NCBI RefSeq assembly: GCF_010119205.1 | Contig: NZ_WRXM01000001.1 | Coordinates: forward strand, 1,550,001 to 1,614,000 | Source: Haloarcula limicola | Lineage (GTDB): Archaea > Halobacteriota > Halobacteria > Halobacteriales > Haloarculaceae | Length of the DNA: 64,000 bases | Reading direction: 5' to 3' | Shown here: positions 17,797-29,026 of the stretch, one piece after another | How the letters are laid out: each line of letters begins with the position of its first letter | Position numbering within the stretch: the stretch's first letter is position 1 | Made by a program: the position numbers and the translations under genes | Notes under the pieces: model-generated | The model's database searches: none | What the model was told of the DNA's origin: nothing | What the model saw: the letters and a program-made list of their open reading frames with translations, nothing else

Positions 17797-18024
17797 ATGG
17801 TAGATGTAAGTCAACACGACCTCGTCCCCGACCACAGCGTCGTCGACGAGGACGACCTCGACGCAGTGCTCGAGGAGTACGACATCAAGCGCACCGACCT
17901 TCCGAAAATCAAGCGTGCCGACCCGGCGCTCCCGGAGGACGCCGAGGTCGGCGACGTCATTCGAATCGAACGCGACTCGCGAACGACCGACGTCGCGGTC
18001 GTCTATCGACTGGTGGTGGAATAA
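17797..18024 (+). CDS. rpoH: DNA-directed RNA polymerase subunit H
   Basis: A 75-residue archaeal RNA polymerase subunit H, equal to the C-terminal domain of eukaryotic RPB5. The characteristic [13 protein letters not shown] and [18 protein letters not shown] segments are present. It sits at the jaw of the polymerase. It is the first gene of the rpoH-B''-B'-A'-A''-nusA operon, and its stop codon overlaps the start of rpoB'' by one base (TAATG). Confidence 0.97.
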   Translation: MVDVSQHDLVPDHSVVDEDDLDAVLEEYDIKRTDLPKIKRADPALPEDAEVGDVIRIERDSRTTDVAVVYRLVVE

Positions 18025-19589
18025 TGGACACACAGGACCGACGCGCAATCTCGCGTGAGTACTTCGCCAAGGAACGGCTCGCAGAACATCACTTCCGCTC
18101 GTTCAACTCCTTCCTCGACCGGGGGATGCAACAGGTCGTCGACGAGAAGGAGACCATCGACACCGACATCGGCGACAAAGAGGGTCAGGAGCCGGTGTGG
18201 GTCGAGCTCGGCGACGTCCGCGTCGTCACGCCCCGCGTCCGAGAGGCCGACGGGAGCGAGGAACTGCTCTACCCGCAGGAGGCCCGTCTCCGCAACATCA
18301 CCTACTCCGCGCCGGTGTTCATGGAGATGGCCATCGTCCGCGGCGGCGAGGAGGAACCCGAGGAAGTCGTCGACCGGACCGAGACCAAGATCGGGCGGAT
18401 GCCCGTCATGGTCGGCTCGAACAAGTGTAACATCGCCGGCTTCTCCGACGAGGAACTGATCGACATCGGCGAGGACCCCGCCGACCCAGGCGGCTACTTC
18501 GTGGTCAACGGCTCCGAGCGGGTGCTGATGACCAGCGAGGACCTCGCTCCGAACAAGATCCTCGCCGAGTACGACACGAAGTACGGCGACGAGGTGCAGG
18601 TCGCCAAGACGTTCTCCCAGCGCCGCGGGTACCGAGCGCTCGTCCTCTGTGAGCGCACCCGCGACGGCCTGCTCGAAGTCTCCTTCCCGTCTGTCTCCGG
18701 AAGCATCGACTTCGTGACGCTGGTCCGGGCGCTCGGCCTGGAATCCGACGAGGAGATCGTCCACCGCGTCAGCGAGGACCCCGAAATCGTGAAGTTCATG
18801 CTGGAGAACTTAGAGGAAGCGGAGGTCCAGACCACCGAGGGCGCGATCGAGACTCTCGGCCAGCGCGTCGCCTCCGGACAGGGGAAGAACTACCAGCTGA
18901 AGCGGGCCAACTACGTCATCGACCGGTATCTCCTGCCGCACCTCCACGAGGAGGGCGTCGACGAGGAGGAGGTCCGCATCAACAAGGCGTACTACCTCTG
19001 CCGGATGGCCGAGGCCTGCTTCGAACTCGCGCTCGACCGGCGCGAGTCCGACGACAAGGACCACTACGCCAACAAGCGCCTGAAGGTCAGCGGCGACCTG
19101 ATGACCGACCTGTTCCGGACGGCGCTGAACAAGCTCGCCCGGGACGTGAAGTACCAGCTCGAACGCGCGAACATGCGGAACCGCCAACTGTCTGTCTCCA
19201 CGGTGGTCCGCTCGGACGTGCTGACCGAACGGCTCGAACACCCGATCGCGACGGGGAACTGGGTCGGCGGCCGCTCGGGCGTCTCGCAACTGGTCGACCG
19301 GACGGACTTCATGGGGGTTCTCTCTCACCTCCGTCGCCTGCGCTCGCCGCTCAGCCGCTCCCAGCCTCACTTCGAGGCGCGTGACCTGCACGCGACCCAG
19401 TGGGGTCGAATCTGCCCCTCCGAGACGCCGGAGGGACCGAACTGCGGTCTGGTGAAGAACTTCGCCCAGGCGATGGAGCTGTCACAGGACGTCGAGGACA
19501 ATCAGGAACTGAAGCAGGAACTCGCGGACATGGGGGTCCAGGGCATCCCCGGAATCGAATCCATCCAACAGCAGCCCGCGGACGATTAA
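18024..19589 (+). CDS. rpoB2: DNA-directed RNA polymerase subunit B''
   Basis: A 521-residue N-terminal half of the RNA polymerase beta-like subunit, which haloarchaea encode as two proteins. It carries the protrusion and lobe domains and ends after the rifampicin-pocket-like region ([21 protein letters not shown] and [21 protein letters not shown] are visible, matching RPB2 fork regions). The start overlaps rpoH, and rpoB' begins two bases after the stop. Confidence 0.98.
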   Translation: MDTQDRRAISREYFAKERLAEHHFRSFNSFLDRGMQQVVDEKETIDTDIGDKEGQEPVWVELGDVRVVTPRVREADGSEELLYPQEARLRNITYSAPVFMEMAIVRGGEEEPEEVVDRTETKIGRMPVMVGSNKCNIAGFSDEELIDIGEDPADPGGYFVVNGSERVLMTSEDLAPNKILAEYDTKYGDEVQVAKTFSQRRGYRALVLCERTRDGLLEVSFPSVSGSIDFVTLVRALGLESDEEIVHRVSEDPEIVKFMLENLEEAEVQTTEGAIETLGQRVASGQGKNYQLKRANYVIDRYLLPHLHEEGVDEEEVRINKAYYLCRMAEACFELALDRRESDDKDHYANKRLKVSGDLMTDLFRTALNKLARDVKYQLERANMRNRQLSVSTVVRSDVLTERLEHPIATGNWVGGRSGVSQLVDRTDFMGVLSHLRRLRSPLSRSQPHFEARDLHATQWGRICPSETPEGPNCGLVKNFAQAMELSQDVEDNQELKQELADMGVQGIPGIESIQQQPADD

Positions 19590-19590
19590 C

Positions 19591-21417
19591 ATGAGTCAGG
19601 GACGCGAAGCCAAAGTATACGTGAACGGTAGCCTGGTCGGGACACACCCCGACCCCGAACAGCTCGCAGAACAGGTCCGACAGGCCCGACGGCGGGGGGA
19701 CGTCTCCCAGATGGTCAACGTCTCGGTCAAGGACCGCACCGAGGAGGTCATCATCAACGCCGACGCCGGCCGCGCCCGACGCCCCCTGCTGGTCGTCGAG
19801 GACGGCGAGCCGCTCATCTCCGAGGAGGAGGTCGAGCAGGTCAAAGACGACGAGCTGGAGTTCGAGGAGCTCGTCGAACGCGGCGTCGTGGAGTTCATCG
19901 ACGCCGAGGAGGAGGAGGACATCCTCGTCGGTGTCGACGAGACGGAACTCACCGAGAACCACACGCACCTCGAAGTCGACCCACAGCTGATGTTCGGGAT
20001 CGGTGCGGGGATGATCCCGTACCCCGAGCACAACGCCAGCCCCCGCATTACGATGGGGTCGGGGATGATCAAGCAGTCGCTCGGACTGCCGAGCGCGAAC
20101 TACCGCATCCGCCCCGATACGCGCCAGCACCTGCTGCACTACCCGCAGCTCTCGATGGTCAAGACCCAGACCACCGAGCAGATCGGCTACGACGACCGGC
20201 CGGCCGCACAGAACTTCGTCGTCGCCGTCATGAGCTACGAGGGGTTCAACATCGAGGACGCCCTGGTCATGAACCAGGGGTCGGTCGACCGCGCGCTCGC
20301 CCGTTCGCACTTCTTCCGGACCTACGAGGGCGAGGAGCGCCGTTACCCCGGCGGACAGGAGGACCGCTTCGAGATGCCCGACGACGAGGTCCGCGGCGCT
20401 CGCGGCGAGGAGGCGTACACCCACCTCGACGACGACGGCCTGGTCAACCCCGAGACGGACGTCGGCGAGAACGCCGTCCTGCTCGGGAAGACGAGCCCGC
20501 CCCGGTTCCTCGAAGAGCCGGACGACATGGGCGGTCTCTCCCCGCAGAAGCGCCGGGAGACGAGCGTGACGATGCGCTCGGGCGAGTCCGGCGTCGTCGA
20601 CACGGTGACGCTGATGGAGGGCGAGGACGGCTCGAAGCTCTCGAAGGTCTCGGTGCGCGACGAGCGCATCCCCGAACTCGGGGACAAGTTCGCCAGCCGA
20701 CACGGCCAGAAGGGCGTCGTCGGCCACATCGCGCCCCAGGAGGACATGCCCTTCACCGAGGAGGGCGTCGTCCCGGACCTCATCATCAACCCGCACGCGC
20801 TGCCGTCGCGGATGACGGTGGGGCACATCCTGGAGATGATCGGCGGGAAGGTCGGCGCGCTGGAGGGCCGCCGCGTCGACGGCACCGCCTTCACCGGCGA
20901 AGACGAGGAGCGGCTCCGCGGCTCGCTCGAGGAGCACGGCTTCGACTCCTCGGGCAAGGAGACGATGTACTCCGGCGTCACCGGCGAGAAGATTGAAGCG
21001 GACATCTTCGTCGGCGACATCTTCTACCAGAAGCTCTACCACATGGTCTCGAACAAGCTGCACGCCCGCTCGCGCGGGCCGGTGCAGGTGCTCACCCGCC
21101 AGCCCACCGAGGGGCGCGCCCGCGAGGGCGGCCTGCGCGTGGGCGAGATGGAACGGGACGTGCTCATCGGGCACGGCGCGGCGATGGCCCTCAAAGAGCG
21201 TCTGCTCGACGAGTCCGACCGCGAGTTCATCAACGTCTGTGGCCGCTGTGGGATGACCGCCGTCGAGAACGTCGAACAGCGCCGGGTCTACTGTCCGAAC
21301 TGCGAGGAGGAGACGGACATCCACGAGGTGGAGATGTCCTACGCGTTCAAGCTCCTCTTAGACGAGATGAAGGCGCTCGGCATCGCCCCGCGAATCGAAC
21401 TGGAGGACGCAGTCTAA
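19591..21417 (+). CDS. rpoB1: DNA-directed RNA polymerase subunit B'
   Basis: The 608-residue C-terminal half of the beta-like subunit. It carries the hybrid-binding and wall domains ([35 protein letters not shown]) and the C-terminal clamp with zinc cysteines [14 protein letters not shown] and CPNC. The split from B'' lies before the hybrid-binding domain, as in methanogens and other haloarchaea. It is followed one base later by rpoA'. Confidence 0.98.
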   Translation: MSQGREAKVYVNGSLVGTHPDPEQLAEQVRQARRRGDVSQMVNVSVKDRTEEVIINADAGRARRPLLVVEDGEPLISEEEVEQVKDDELEFEELVERGVVEFIDAEEEEDILVGVDETELTENHTHLEVDPQLMFGIGAGMIPYPEHNASPRITMGSGMIKQSLGLPSANYRIRPDTRQHLLHYPQLSMVKTQTTEQIGYDDRPAAQNFVVAVMSYEGFNIEDALVMNQGSVDRALARSHFFRTYEGEERRYPGGQEDRFEMPDDEVRGARGEEAYTHLDDDGLVNPETDVGENAVLLGKTSPPRFLEEPDDMGGLSPQKRRETSVTMRSGESGVVDTVTLMEGEDGSKLSKVSVRDERIPELGDKFASRHGQKGVVGHIAPQEDMPFTEEGVVPDLIINPHALPSRMTVGHILEMIGGKVGALEGRRVDGTAFTGEDEERLRGSLEEHGFDSSGKETMYSGVTGEKIEADIFVGDIFYQKLYHMVSNKLHARSRGPVQVLTRQPTEGRAREGGLRVGEMERDVLIGHGAAMALKERLLDESDREFINVCGRCGMTAVENVEQRRVYCPNCEEETDIHEVEMSYAFKLLLDEMKALGIAPRIELEDAV

Positions 21418-21418
21418 G

Positions 21419-24325
21419 ATGAGTTCCCAACAGACACCACAGGAGATCGGTCAGCTCAGTTTCGGGCTGATGGACCCCGAGGAGTACCGCGAGATGTCGG
21501 CGACGAAGGTCATCACGGCCGACACCTACGACGACGACGGATTCCCCATCGATATGGGGCTGATGGACCCGCGACTGGGCGTCATCGACCCCGGACTGGA
21601 GTGTAAGACCTGCGGGAAACACAGCGGGTCGTGTAACGGCCACTTCGGTCACATCGAACTGGCCGCGCCCGTTATCCACGTCGGGTTCGCGAAGCTCATC
21701 CGACGGCTCCTTCGGGGGACCTGCCGGGAGTGTTCACGGCTCTGCCTCGACGAGCACGAGCGCGACGAGTTCACCGAGCGCCTCCAGCGGACCCGCGACC
21801 TCGGCCGCGACCTGAACGACGTGACAAAGGCCGCCATCCGGCAGGCCCGGAAGAAGGACCGCTGTCCGTTCTGCGGCGAGAAACAGTACGACATCAAACA
21901 CGAGAAGCCGACCACCTACTACGAGGTCCAGCAGGTGCTCGCTTCCGACTACCCCGACCGCCTCGCCGCCGCGATGGAAGAGGCCGAGGACCGCATCTCG
22001 CCGCCGGAACTCGCAGAGGAGACCGGCATCGACTCGGGCCGCGTCCAGCAGATCCTCAGCGGCGAGTTCCGCCCGCGACAGGAGGACCGCCGCGCCTTAG
22101 AGAAGGCGCTGTCGGTCGACCTGACCGAGGAGGACATGAACAAGCTCATGCCCTCGGACATCCGGGACTGGTTCGAGGACATCCCGGACGGGGACATCGA
22201 AGTGCTCGGGATGAACCCCGAGCGGTCCCGCCCCGAGTGGATGATTCTCACCGTTCTTCCGGTACCGCCGGTCACCGCCCGCCCCTCGATCACGCTGGAC
22301 AACGGCCAGCGCAGCGAGGACGACCTGACCCACAAACTGGTCGACATCATCCGCATCAACCAGCGGTTCATGGAGAACCGCGAGGCGGGTGCTCCCCAGC
22401 TCATCATCGAGGACCTCTGGGAACTGCTCCAGTACCACGTCACCACGTTCATGGACAACGAGATCTCGGGGACGCCGCCGGCGCGACACCGCTCCGGTCG
22501 CCCGCTGAAGACGCTCTCGCAGCGGCTGAAGGGCAAGGAGGGCCGGTTCCGCGGCTCGCTCTCGGGGAAGCGCGTCAACTTCTCGGCGCGGACCGTCATC
22601 TCGCCGGACCCGACCCTCTCGATGAACGAAGTCGGCGTCCCGACGCGGGTCGCCCGGGAGATGACCCAGACGATGAACGTCAACGAGCGCAACCTCGACA
22701 ACGCTCGGCGCTACGTCGCCAACGGTCCGGAGGGCCATCCCGGCGCGAACTACGTCCGACGACCGGACGGCCGCCGGCTGAAGGTCACCGAGAAGAACTG
22801 CGAGGAACTCGCGGAGAAGGTCGAGCCCGGCTGGGAAGTCTCCCGGCACCTCGTCGACGGCGACATCATCATCTTCAACCGGCAGCCGTCGCTGCACCGG
22901 ATGTCCATCATGGCCCACGAAGTGGTCGTGATGCCGTACAAGACGTTCCGGCTCAATACCGTCGTCTGCCCGCCGTACAACGCCGACTTCGACGGCGACG
23001 AGATGAACATGCACGCCCTGCAGAACGAGGAGGCCCGCGCGGAGGCCCGCGTCCTCATGCGCGTGCAGGAACAGATGCTCTCGCCGCGCTTCGGGGAGAA
23101 CATCATCGGCGCGATTCAGGACCACATCAGCGGGACGTACCTGCTGACTCACACTAACCCGCACTTCAACGAGACGCAGGCGCTGGACCTACTGCGGGCG
23201 ACGCGTATCGACGAGCTGCCCGAGCCGGACGGCGAGGAAGACGGCGAGGCGTACTGGACGGGACGCTCCCTCTTCTCTGAACTCCTGCCCGACGACCTCA
23301 ACTTGGAGTTCACCGCCTCGGCCGGCGACACCGTCTCCATCGAGAACGGCGAGATGACCTCGGGGACCATCGACGAGGACGCGGTCGGCGCGTTCGGCGG
23401 CGAGGTCGTCGACACCATCGCCAAGGACTACTCGAAGACGCGCGCCCGCATCCTCGTCAACGAGGTCTCGGCGCTGGCGATGCGCGCCATCATGCACTTC
23501 GGGTTCTCCATCGGGATCGACGACGAGTCGATCCCCCGCGAGGCCGAAGAGCAGATCAACGACGCCATCGACTCCGCCTACGACCGCGTCGAGGAGCTCA
23601 TCGACACCTACGACCGGGGCGAACTCGAATCGCTGCCCGGCCGAACCGTCGACGAGACCTTAGAGATGAAGATCATGCAGACGCTCGGCAAGGCGCGTGA
23701 CTCCGCCGGTGACATCGCCGAGGACCACTTCAGCGACGACAACCCGGCGGTCGTCATGGCCGAGTCCGGCGCCCGCGGGTCGATGCTGAACCTGACCCAG
23801 ATGGCCGGCTGTGTCGGCCAGCAGGCAGTCCGGGGCGAGCGGATCAACCGCGGTTACGAGGGCCGCACCCTCTCGCACTTCGAGGAGGGCGACCTCTCGG
23901 CTGACGCCCACGGCTTCGTGGAAGCCTCCTACCGCTCGGGGCTCGGGCCGAAGGAGTTCTTCTTCCACGCGATGGGGGGCCGCGAGGGGCTGGTGGACAC
24001 GGCAGTCCGTACCTCCAAGTCCGGCTACCTCCAGCGCCGGCTCATCAACGCGCTCTCCGAACTCGAGACGCAGTACGACGGCACCGTCCGGGACACCTCG
24101 GACACCATCGTCCAGTTCGAGTTCGGCGAGGACGGCACGTCGCCGGTCAACGTCTCCTCCAATCAGGACGAGGCCGCCGTCGACGTCGAGCAGATCGCCG
24201 ACAGCGTACTGAACGAGGAGTTCCAGGACGACAAGCAGAAAGAGAGCTTCCTCGGGCAGCGCACCGAGCGCACCAACCTCTCGGAACACGCCGACGACTG
24301 GTGGATGGCCGAGGGAGACGACTGA
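21419..24325 (+). CDS. rpoA1: DNA-directed RNA polymerase subunit A'
   Basis: The 968-residue large catalytic subunit half. N-terminal zinc sites (CKTCGKHSGSCNGHFGH, CRECSRLC, CPFCGE), the clamp, and the active-site loop NADFDGDEMN near residue 520, which holds the catalytic Mg2+. Residues about 175-235 are an extra segment with LAEETGIDSGRVQQIL, which reads like a helix-turn-helix and is absent from non-haloarchaeal A' as I recall them. The gene is followed three bases later by rpoA''. Confidence 0.98.
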   Translation: MSSQQTPQEIGQLSFGLMDPEEYREMSATKVITADTYDDDGFPIDMGLMDPRLGVIDPGLECKTCGKHSGSCNGHFGHIELAAPVIHVGFAKLIRRLLRGTCRECSRLCLDEHERDEFTERLQRTRDLGRDLNDVTKAAIRQARKKDRCPFCGEKQYDIKHEKPTTYYEVQQVLASDYPDRLAAAMEEAEDRISPPELAEETGIDSGRVQQILSGEFRPRQEDRRALEKALSVDLTEEDMNKLMPSDIRDWFEDIPDGDIEVLGMNPERSRPEWMILTVLPVPPVTARPSITLDNGQRSEDDLTHKLVDIIRINQRFMENREAGAPQLIIEDLWELLQYHVTTFMDNEISGTPPARHRSGRPLKTLSQRLKGKEGRFRGSLSGKRVNFSARTVISPDPTLSMNEVGVPTRVAREMTQTMNVNERNLDNARRYVANGPEGHPGANYVRRPDGRRLKVTEKNCEELAEKVEPGWEVSRHLVDGDIIIFNRQPSLHRMSIMAHEVVVMPYKTFRLNTVVCPPYNADFDGDEMNMHALQNEEARAEARVLMRVQEQMLSPRFGENIIGAIQDHISGTYLLTHTNPHFNETQALDLLRATRIDELPEPDGEEDGEAYWTGRSLFSELLPDDLNLEFTASAGDTVSIENGEMTSGTIDEDAVGAFGGEVVDTIAKDYSKTRARILVNEVSALAMRAIMHFGFSIGIDDESIPREAEEQINDAIDSAYDRVEELIDTYDRGELESLPGRTVDETLEMKIMQTLGKARDSAGDIAEDHFSDDNPAVVMAESGARGSMLNLTQMAGCVGQQAVRGERINRGYEGRTLSHFEEGDLSADAHGFVEASYRSGLGPKEFFFHAMGGREGLVDTAVRTSKSGYLQRRLINALSELETQYDGTVRDTSDTIVQFEFGEDGTSPVNVSSNQDEAAVDVEQIADSVLNEEFQDDKQKESFLGQRTERTNLSEHADDWWMAEGDD

Positions 24326-24328
24326 ACC

Positions 24329-25510
24329 ATGACGAACGTCACCGAAGACATCGAAGCCGTCGTCGAGGACACGCAGCTCCCGCGCCGGCTGAAAGACGAA
24401 GTGTACAGCTCCATCGAAGCCCGTGACGTCACCGTCGCGGAGGCCGACGAGATCGCCCAGGCCGTCGAGACGCGCTACATGAACACGCGCGTCGACCCGC
24501 TGGACCCCGTCGGCACCGTCTCCGCGCAGTCCATCGGGGAGCCGGGGACGCAGATGACGATGAACACGTTCCACTACGCGGGCGTCGCCGAGATCGACGT
24601 GACCCAGGGCCTGCCGCGACTCATCGAGCTGGTCGACGCGCGGAAGACGCCCGACACGCCGATGATGACCGTCCATCTGGACGAGGAGCACGCCGAGGAC
24701 CGCGAGCGCGCACACGAGGTCGTCTGGAAGATCGAGGCCACGCGCATCCTCGCGCTCGGCGACATCTCGACGAACGTCGCGGACATGCTCGTCCAGATCG
24801 ACCTGAACGAGGACACGCTGCTCGAACGGTGGCCGACGATGAACGACACCGAGGCCATCGCCGAGGAGATCGCCGACATCATCGAGTCGAACCTCGGCGT
24901 CCAAACCCAGCAGGCCGGGACGGTCATCGAGTTCGGCCCCGAGGAGCCGAGCTACCGTGACCTCCTCCAGTTGGTCGAGGAGCTGCGCGACATCGTCTTC
25001 AAGGGCATCGAGGAGATCTCCCGCGTCGTCATCCGCAAGGAGGAGACCGACAACGGCGAGGAGTTCGTCCTCTACACCGAGGGCTCGGACTTCGGCGAGG
25101 TGCTCGGCATCGAGGGCGTCGACGCCTCCCGGACGACGTGTAACAACATCCACGAGATCTACCGGAGCCTCGGCGTCGAGGCCGCCCGCGAGACGCTCAT
25201 CAACGAGACGATGAACACGCTCGAAGAGCAGGGCCTCGACGACGTGAACGTCCGTCACCTGATGCTGGTCGCGGACATCATGACCAACGAGGGGACCATC
25301 GAGTCCATCGGTCGCCACGGGATCAGCGGGTCGAAAGACTCCGTGCTCGCCCGGGCGGCCTTCGAGGTGACGGTCAACCACCTGCTCGACGCCGCCATTC
25401 ACGGCGAGGTCGACGAGCTCGACGGCGTCACGGAGAACGTCATCGTCGGCAAGCCCATCAAGCTCGGCACCGGCGACGTGGACCTCCGCATGGGCGCGAG
25501 TCAGGACTGA
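24329..25510 (+). CDS. rpoA2: DNA-directed RNA polymerase subunit A''
   Basis: A 393-residue C-terminal part of the large catalytic subunit. The trigger-loop region is visible ([20 protein letters not shown] near residue 66), then the jaw and the C-terminal cleft ([20 protein letters not shown] and [16 protein letters not shown]). Its stop codon overlaps the nusA start (TGATG). Confidence 0.98.
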   Translation: MTNVTEDIEAVVEDTQLPRRLKDEVYSSIEARDVTVAEADEIAQAVETRYMNTRVDPLDPVGTVSAQSIGEPGTQMTMNTFHYAGVAEIDVTQGLPRLIELVDARKTPDTPMMTVHLDEEHAEDRERAHEVVWKIEATRILALGDISTNVADMLVQIDLNEDTLLERWPTMNDTEAIAEEIADIIESNLGVQTQQAGTVIEFGPEEPSYRDLLQLVEELRDIVFKGIEEISRVVIRKEETDNGEEFVLYTEGSDFGEVLGIEGVDASRTTCNNIHEIYRSLGVEAARETLINETMNTLEEQGLDDVNVRHLMLVADIMTNEGTIESIGRHGISGSKDSVLARAAFEVTVNHLLDAAIHGEVDELDGVTENVIVGKPIKLGTGDVDLRMGASQD

Positions 25511-25935
25511 TGCGAATCGAGATCTCGGACGAAGCGCGCCGACTGGTCGCCCTCTTCGAGGACGAGGCCGACGTCACCGTCCGGGATTGCGTCGTCGACG
25601 AGGCCCACGACCAGATCGTCTACCTGATCAAGCGCGGCGAGATGGCCGACGCCATCGGGCCGGGCGGTCAGACGGTCGGTACCGTCGAGGAGCAGCTCGG
25701 CCGCGACGTGAAACTCGTCGAAGACGCCGAGACGGCCGAGAACTTCGTCGCCAACGCGCTCGCACCGGCGGCGGTGTACAACGTCACCGTCTCCGAGAAC
25801 GACGACACCGTCGCCTACGTCGAGGTGGCACAGGAAGACCGCGGGGCGGCCATCGGTCGCGAGGGGCGCAACATCGACGCCGCGCGCCAGCTCGCGAAGC
25901 GGCACTTCGGAATCGACGGTATCGAGCTGACCTGA
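25510..25935 (+). CDS. nusA: NusA-like transcription factor (KH domains)
   Basis: A 141-residue protein with two KH-type RNA-binding domains: IKRGEMADAIGPGGQTVGTV and EDRGAAIGREGRNIDAARQL contain the GXXG loops. Archaeal NusA lacks the N-terminal polymerase-binding and S1 domains of the bacterial protein. It is thought to affect elongation or termination. It closes the polymerase operon; the following 37 bases separate it from the 3' end of an antisense transducer gene. Confidence 0.95.
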   Translation: MRIEISDEARRLVALFEDEADVTVRDCVVDEAHDQIVYLIKRGEMADAIGPGGQTVGTVEEQLGRDVKLVEDAETAENFVANALAPAAVYNVTVSENDDTVAYVEVAQEDRGAAIGREGRNIDAARQLAKRHFGIDGIELT

Positions 25936-25972
25936 AAACGAGTCGAGTGGGGTCGGCTCGGTCGAACTTTCT

Positions 25973-28381
25973 TCAGTCGTCGCCGGCCACCGAGCGGTCG
26001 GTCGCGTCGGGGTCGTAGACGTCCGTATCGGTCATGGGCATCTGTGCCGTCTCCACGTCGAACTGCGTGAGGAGGTCGCGGAGGTCGGTGGCCTGTCCGG
26101 ACAGCGACTCGATGCTCGTCGTCACCTCGTTGATGGTGGCCGTCTGTTGCTCCGTGGCCGCGGCGACGTTCTCGGCCTGGCTGGCGGTCTCCTCGCTGAT
26201 GGACCCGACTTCGTCAACCATCGCGACGGTCTCTTCGGTGGCGCTCGCCTGCTCGTCCGTCGCGCGGTTGATCGACTGGATGCCGTCGTTGACGGCGTCG
26301 ACCCGGTCGACGATGGTCTCCAGGGACTCGATGGCGTCGTCGACGGTCTCGATGCCGTCGGTGACGCTGTCGCCCATCTCCCGGATGTCGTCGACGGCGG
26401 TGCTCGTCGAGGACTGCACGTCGTCGATGACGGCCGACACCTCGTCGGTCGCCGTGCCGGTCTCCTGTGCGAGTTGCTTGATCTCGTCGGCGACGACGGC
26501 GAAGCCTTCGCCGGCCTCGCCGGCGCGGGCGGCCTCGATCGAGGCGTTCAGCGCCAGCATGTTCGTCTGTTCCGCGATGTCGTCGATGAGGTCGACCACG
26601 TCGCCGATGTGACTCATCTCCTCGTCGAGGGCTTCGACCCGGTCGATGGTCTCGTCGGCGCGCGCCTCGATGTCGTTCATCACGTCCATCGCCTCCGTGG
26701 CGCGCTCGCTGCCGGTCTCGCCGACGTCGGCGGCCTCGTCGGCGGTGCCGGCCACCTCGTCGGCCTGTGCGGCCACCTCCTCGATGGTCGCGGAGAGGTT
26801 CGACATCTCGTCTGCGGCCTGCTGGAGGTTCTCGTGCTGTCTGTCCGCACCGGAGGCGATCTCCTGGACGGACTCGCTGACCTCCTCGCTGGCGTCGCGG
26901 ACCTCGGTGGCGCTGGCGGTGATCTGGTCGGCCGAGCCGTCGACGTCGGCCGCGAACTCGCGGATGTGGACGACCGTCTGGCCCAGCTGGGCGAGCATCG
27001 CGTTGAACGCCCGTGCGATCTCGTCCATCGCTTCGGTCCCGGTCTCGGTGTCGAGTCGCTGGGTCATATCGCCCTCGGCGGCCAGGCGCATCACGTCGGA
27101 GAACTCCTCGGCCTGTCGTTCGAGCGAGTCGGCGAGTTCCTCGGCCTCCCGCTGAGCGGTTTCGGCGTCCGTCTTCGCCGCCTCGATCTCGGTGACGAAC
27201 TGCTGGAGGTCGGTCTGCATGGCCGAGAGCGATTCGCCGAGGCGACCCGGCACCTCCTCGTCTAAGACTGGGTCGTCGAACTCCTGTGCGGCTAGCGCGT
27301 CGGCCTGGTCCGCGACAGTGCCGAGATACGCCTGGATGTCGGTGAACGCCCGCTCGACCTGTCCGATCTCGTCCATCCGCTCGCTCGATTCGGTCTCGTC
27401 GATTCGGCCGGCGGCCAGCGCCTCGGCGCGGTCGGCGACGCCGGTCAGCGACCGCTTGATGTCGCGGCCGACGAACGCGCCGAAGGCGACGAACCCGAGC
27501 AGCGCGAGACCGATGAGCGCGAACAGGTACTGCTGCACCTGATTGCGTAACGCGAAGACGTTCTCGGTGGGAGCACGCTTGACGACGACCCAATTGGTGC
27601 CCGCCACGGGCGCGTAACTCAGCACTTCGTCGCCGGCCTGCACGACGCCGCTGGACCCATTCGCGGCCGCCGCGACGGCTCGCTTCTCCGTTTCGCCTTC
27701 GTAGGCACCGAATATGAGCGAGGTGTTATCGGCGAAGACGATCTCGTCTCTCGCGCTGCCCGACTCGACCACCTGCGTTTCGCCGCCCTCGATAGAGTTG
27801 CTGAACGCCTGTGAGCGCTGACTGACGTTGTAGAACGCGACTGTCATGTAGTTGGTCCGCGGAACGGTGCTGGCGAAGGCCATGTAGTAGTGGTCCTCGT
27901 ACTTGAAGACCTTCGACCGTGCGACGTCGTCGGTACCGCTGAGGATGAGCGACCCCCGATTCCACGCGATACCGAACTGGAAGAGCGAGCGACCGGGATA
28001 TCCCTCGACCGTACTCCGGTCGATCCGCATCGTCGACTGATTCACGAGATTGATCGCGTGAATCGACTCTCCCATCCGCTGTTTCTCGCTCTCGAACGTC
28101 GCCTCGGCCCGCGTCGCCGTCGCGTCGCTGACGAAGTAGTGATTCGACAGTAGCCGCGTCGTCCGCGACTGTCGTTCGAGCCAGCCATCCATCGACTCCG
28201 CTTCCTGCTCGGTGGTCGTCCGCAGTTCGTTCGTTCGCTGGTCGGTCAGTTCGCTCGCGATCGCGGTCTGTGCAGTCAGGCCGGCACCCGTGACGACGAC
28301 GGCGATGACGGCCACGGCGACGGCGAACTTTCGGAGGTAGCTCCGCCGTACGAAATCTGGCAGCAGTTCGGTTGTCTTCAT
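25973..28381 (-). CDS. methyl-accepting chemotaxis transducer (Htr type)
   Basis: An 802-residue membrane receptor. TM1 (about residues 16-40) and TM2 (about 286-306) enclose a 245-residue extracellular sensor region of probable Cache type. HAMP repeats follow. The signalling domain has the conserved tip [14 protein letters not shown] near residue 640, flanked by long coiled-coil arms with many Glu/Gln-rich methylation-type heptads. The ligand is unknown. The gene lies antisense between nusA and rpsL, inside an otherwise conserved transcription-translation region. A possible TATA (GATACTTATTCG on the minus strand) is at 28446-28457. Confidence 0.95.
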   Translation of the reverse strand: MKTTELLPDFVRRSYLRKFAVAVAVIAVVVTGAGLTAQTAIASELTDQRTNELRTTTEQEAESMDGWLERQSRTTRLLSNHYFVSDATATRAEATFESEKQRMGESIHAINLVNQSTMRIDRSTVEGYPGRSLFQFGIAWNRGSLILSGTDDVARSKVFKYEDHYYMAFASTVPRTNYMTVAFYNVSQRSQAFSNSIEGGETQVVESGSARDEIVFADNTSLIFGAYEGETEKRAVAAAANGSSGVVQAGDEVLSYAPVAGTNWVVVKRAPTENVFALRNQVQQYLFALIGLALLGFVAFGAFVGRDIKRSLTGVADRAEALAAGRIDETESSERMDEIGQVERAFTDIQAYLGTVADQADALAAQEFDDPVLDEEVPGRLGESLSAMQTDLQQFVTEIEAAKTDAETAQREAEELADSLERQAEEFSDVMRLAAEGDMTQRLDTETGTEAMDEIARAFNAMLAQLGQTVVHIREFAADVDGSADQITASATEVRDASEEVSESVQEIASGADRQHENLQQAADEMSNLSATIEEVAAQADEVAGTADEAADVGETGSERATEAMDVMNDIEARADETIDRVEALDEEMSHIGDVVDLIDDIAEQTNMLALNASIEAARAGEAGEGFAVVADEIKQLAQETGTATDEVSAVIDDVQSSTSTAVDDIREMGDSVTDGIETVDDAIESLETIVDRVDAVNDGIQSINRATDEQASATEETVAMVDEVGSISEETASQAENVAAATEQQTATINEVTTSIESLSGQATDLRDLLTQFDVETAQMPMTDTDVYDPDATDRSVAGDD

Positions 28382-28562
28382 CGACTCTTAGCTCTTCTGT
28401 AGCGGTTTTTCGACGCTCTACGTAAGTTCTCGCTTCCAGTTATCACGAATAAGTATCGCGACGGAGCCGTGGAAACGATGTTCGTCATTCCCGGTGTGAT
28501 CGCCGGTATCGTGTGTGCGAACGCCACGCATCGGCCGTCTCGGTCGCCGACGAAAGAGGAGT

Positions 28563-28570
28563 CTTAAGTA
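28563..28570 (+). promoter_or_regulatory. TATA-like box for rpsL
   Basis: CTTAAGTA is centred 29 bp upstream of the rpsL ATG. This gives rpsL-rpsG their own promoter, which matters because the transducer gene separates them from nusA. Confidence 0.55.
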
Positions 28571-28595
28571 TCTCGGCAGGATACGGAAGCGTACT

Positions 28596-29024
28596 ATGGC
28601 AAACGGCAAATACGCCGCGCGCAAACTCAAGAAGGACCGCCAGCAGCACCGGTGGTCCGACTCTGATTACGCGCGCCGCGAACGCGGGCTCGGGAAGAAG
28701 TCCGACCCGCTCGAGGGCGCGCCGCAGGGTCGAGGCATCGTCTTAGAGAAGGTGGGCATCGAAGCGAAACAGCCCAACTCCGCGATCCGAAAGTGCGTCC
28801 GCGTTCAGCTCATCAAGAACGGGAAGCAGGTCACCGCGTTCTGTCCCGGTGACGGCGCGATCTCGTTCATCGACGAGCACGACGAGGTCACCATCGCCGG
28901 GATCGGCGGTGCGAAGGGTCGCGCGATGGGCGACCTCTCCGGCGTCAACTACAAGGTCGAGAAGGTCAACGGCGTCTCCATGATCGAACTGGTCCGCGGC
29001 AACGCCGAGAAACCCGTCCGATAA
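28596..29024 (+). CDS. rpsL: 30S ribosomal protein S12 (uS12)
   Basis: A 142-residue archaeal uS12 with basic N terminus [20 protein letters not shown], the [20 protein letters not shown] core and [19 protein letters not shown]. It lies at the decoding centre of the small subunit. The ATG at 28596 is chosen over an earlier in-frame start because the family begins with MANGK(Y/F). rpsG starts two bases after its stop codon. Confidence 0.97.
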   Translation: MANGKYAARKLKKDRQQHRWSDSDYARRERGLGKKSDPLEGAPQGRGIVLEKVGIEAKQPNSAIRKCVRVQLIKNGKQVTAFCPGDGAISFIDEHDEVTIAGIGGAKGRAMGDLSGVNYKVEKVNGVSMIELVRGNAEKPVR

Positions 29025-29026
29025 CC

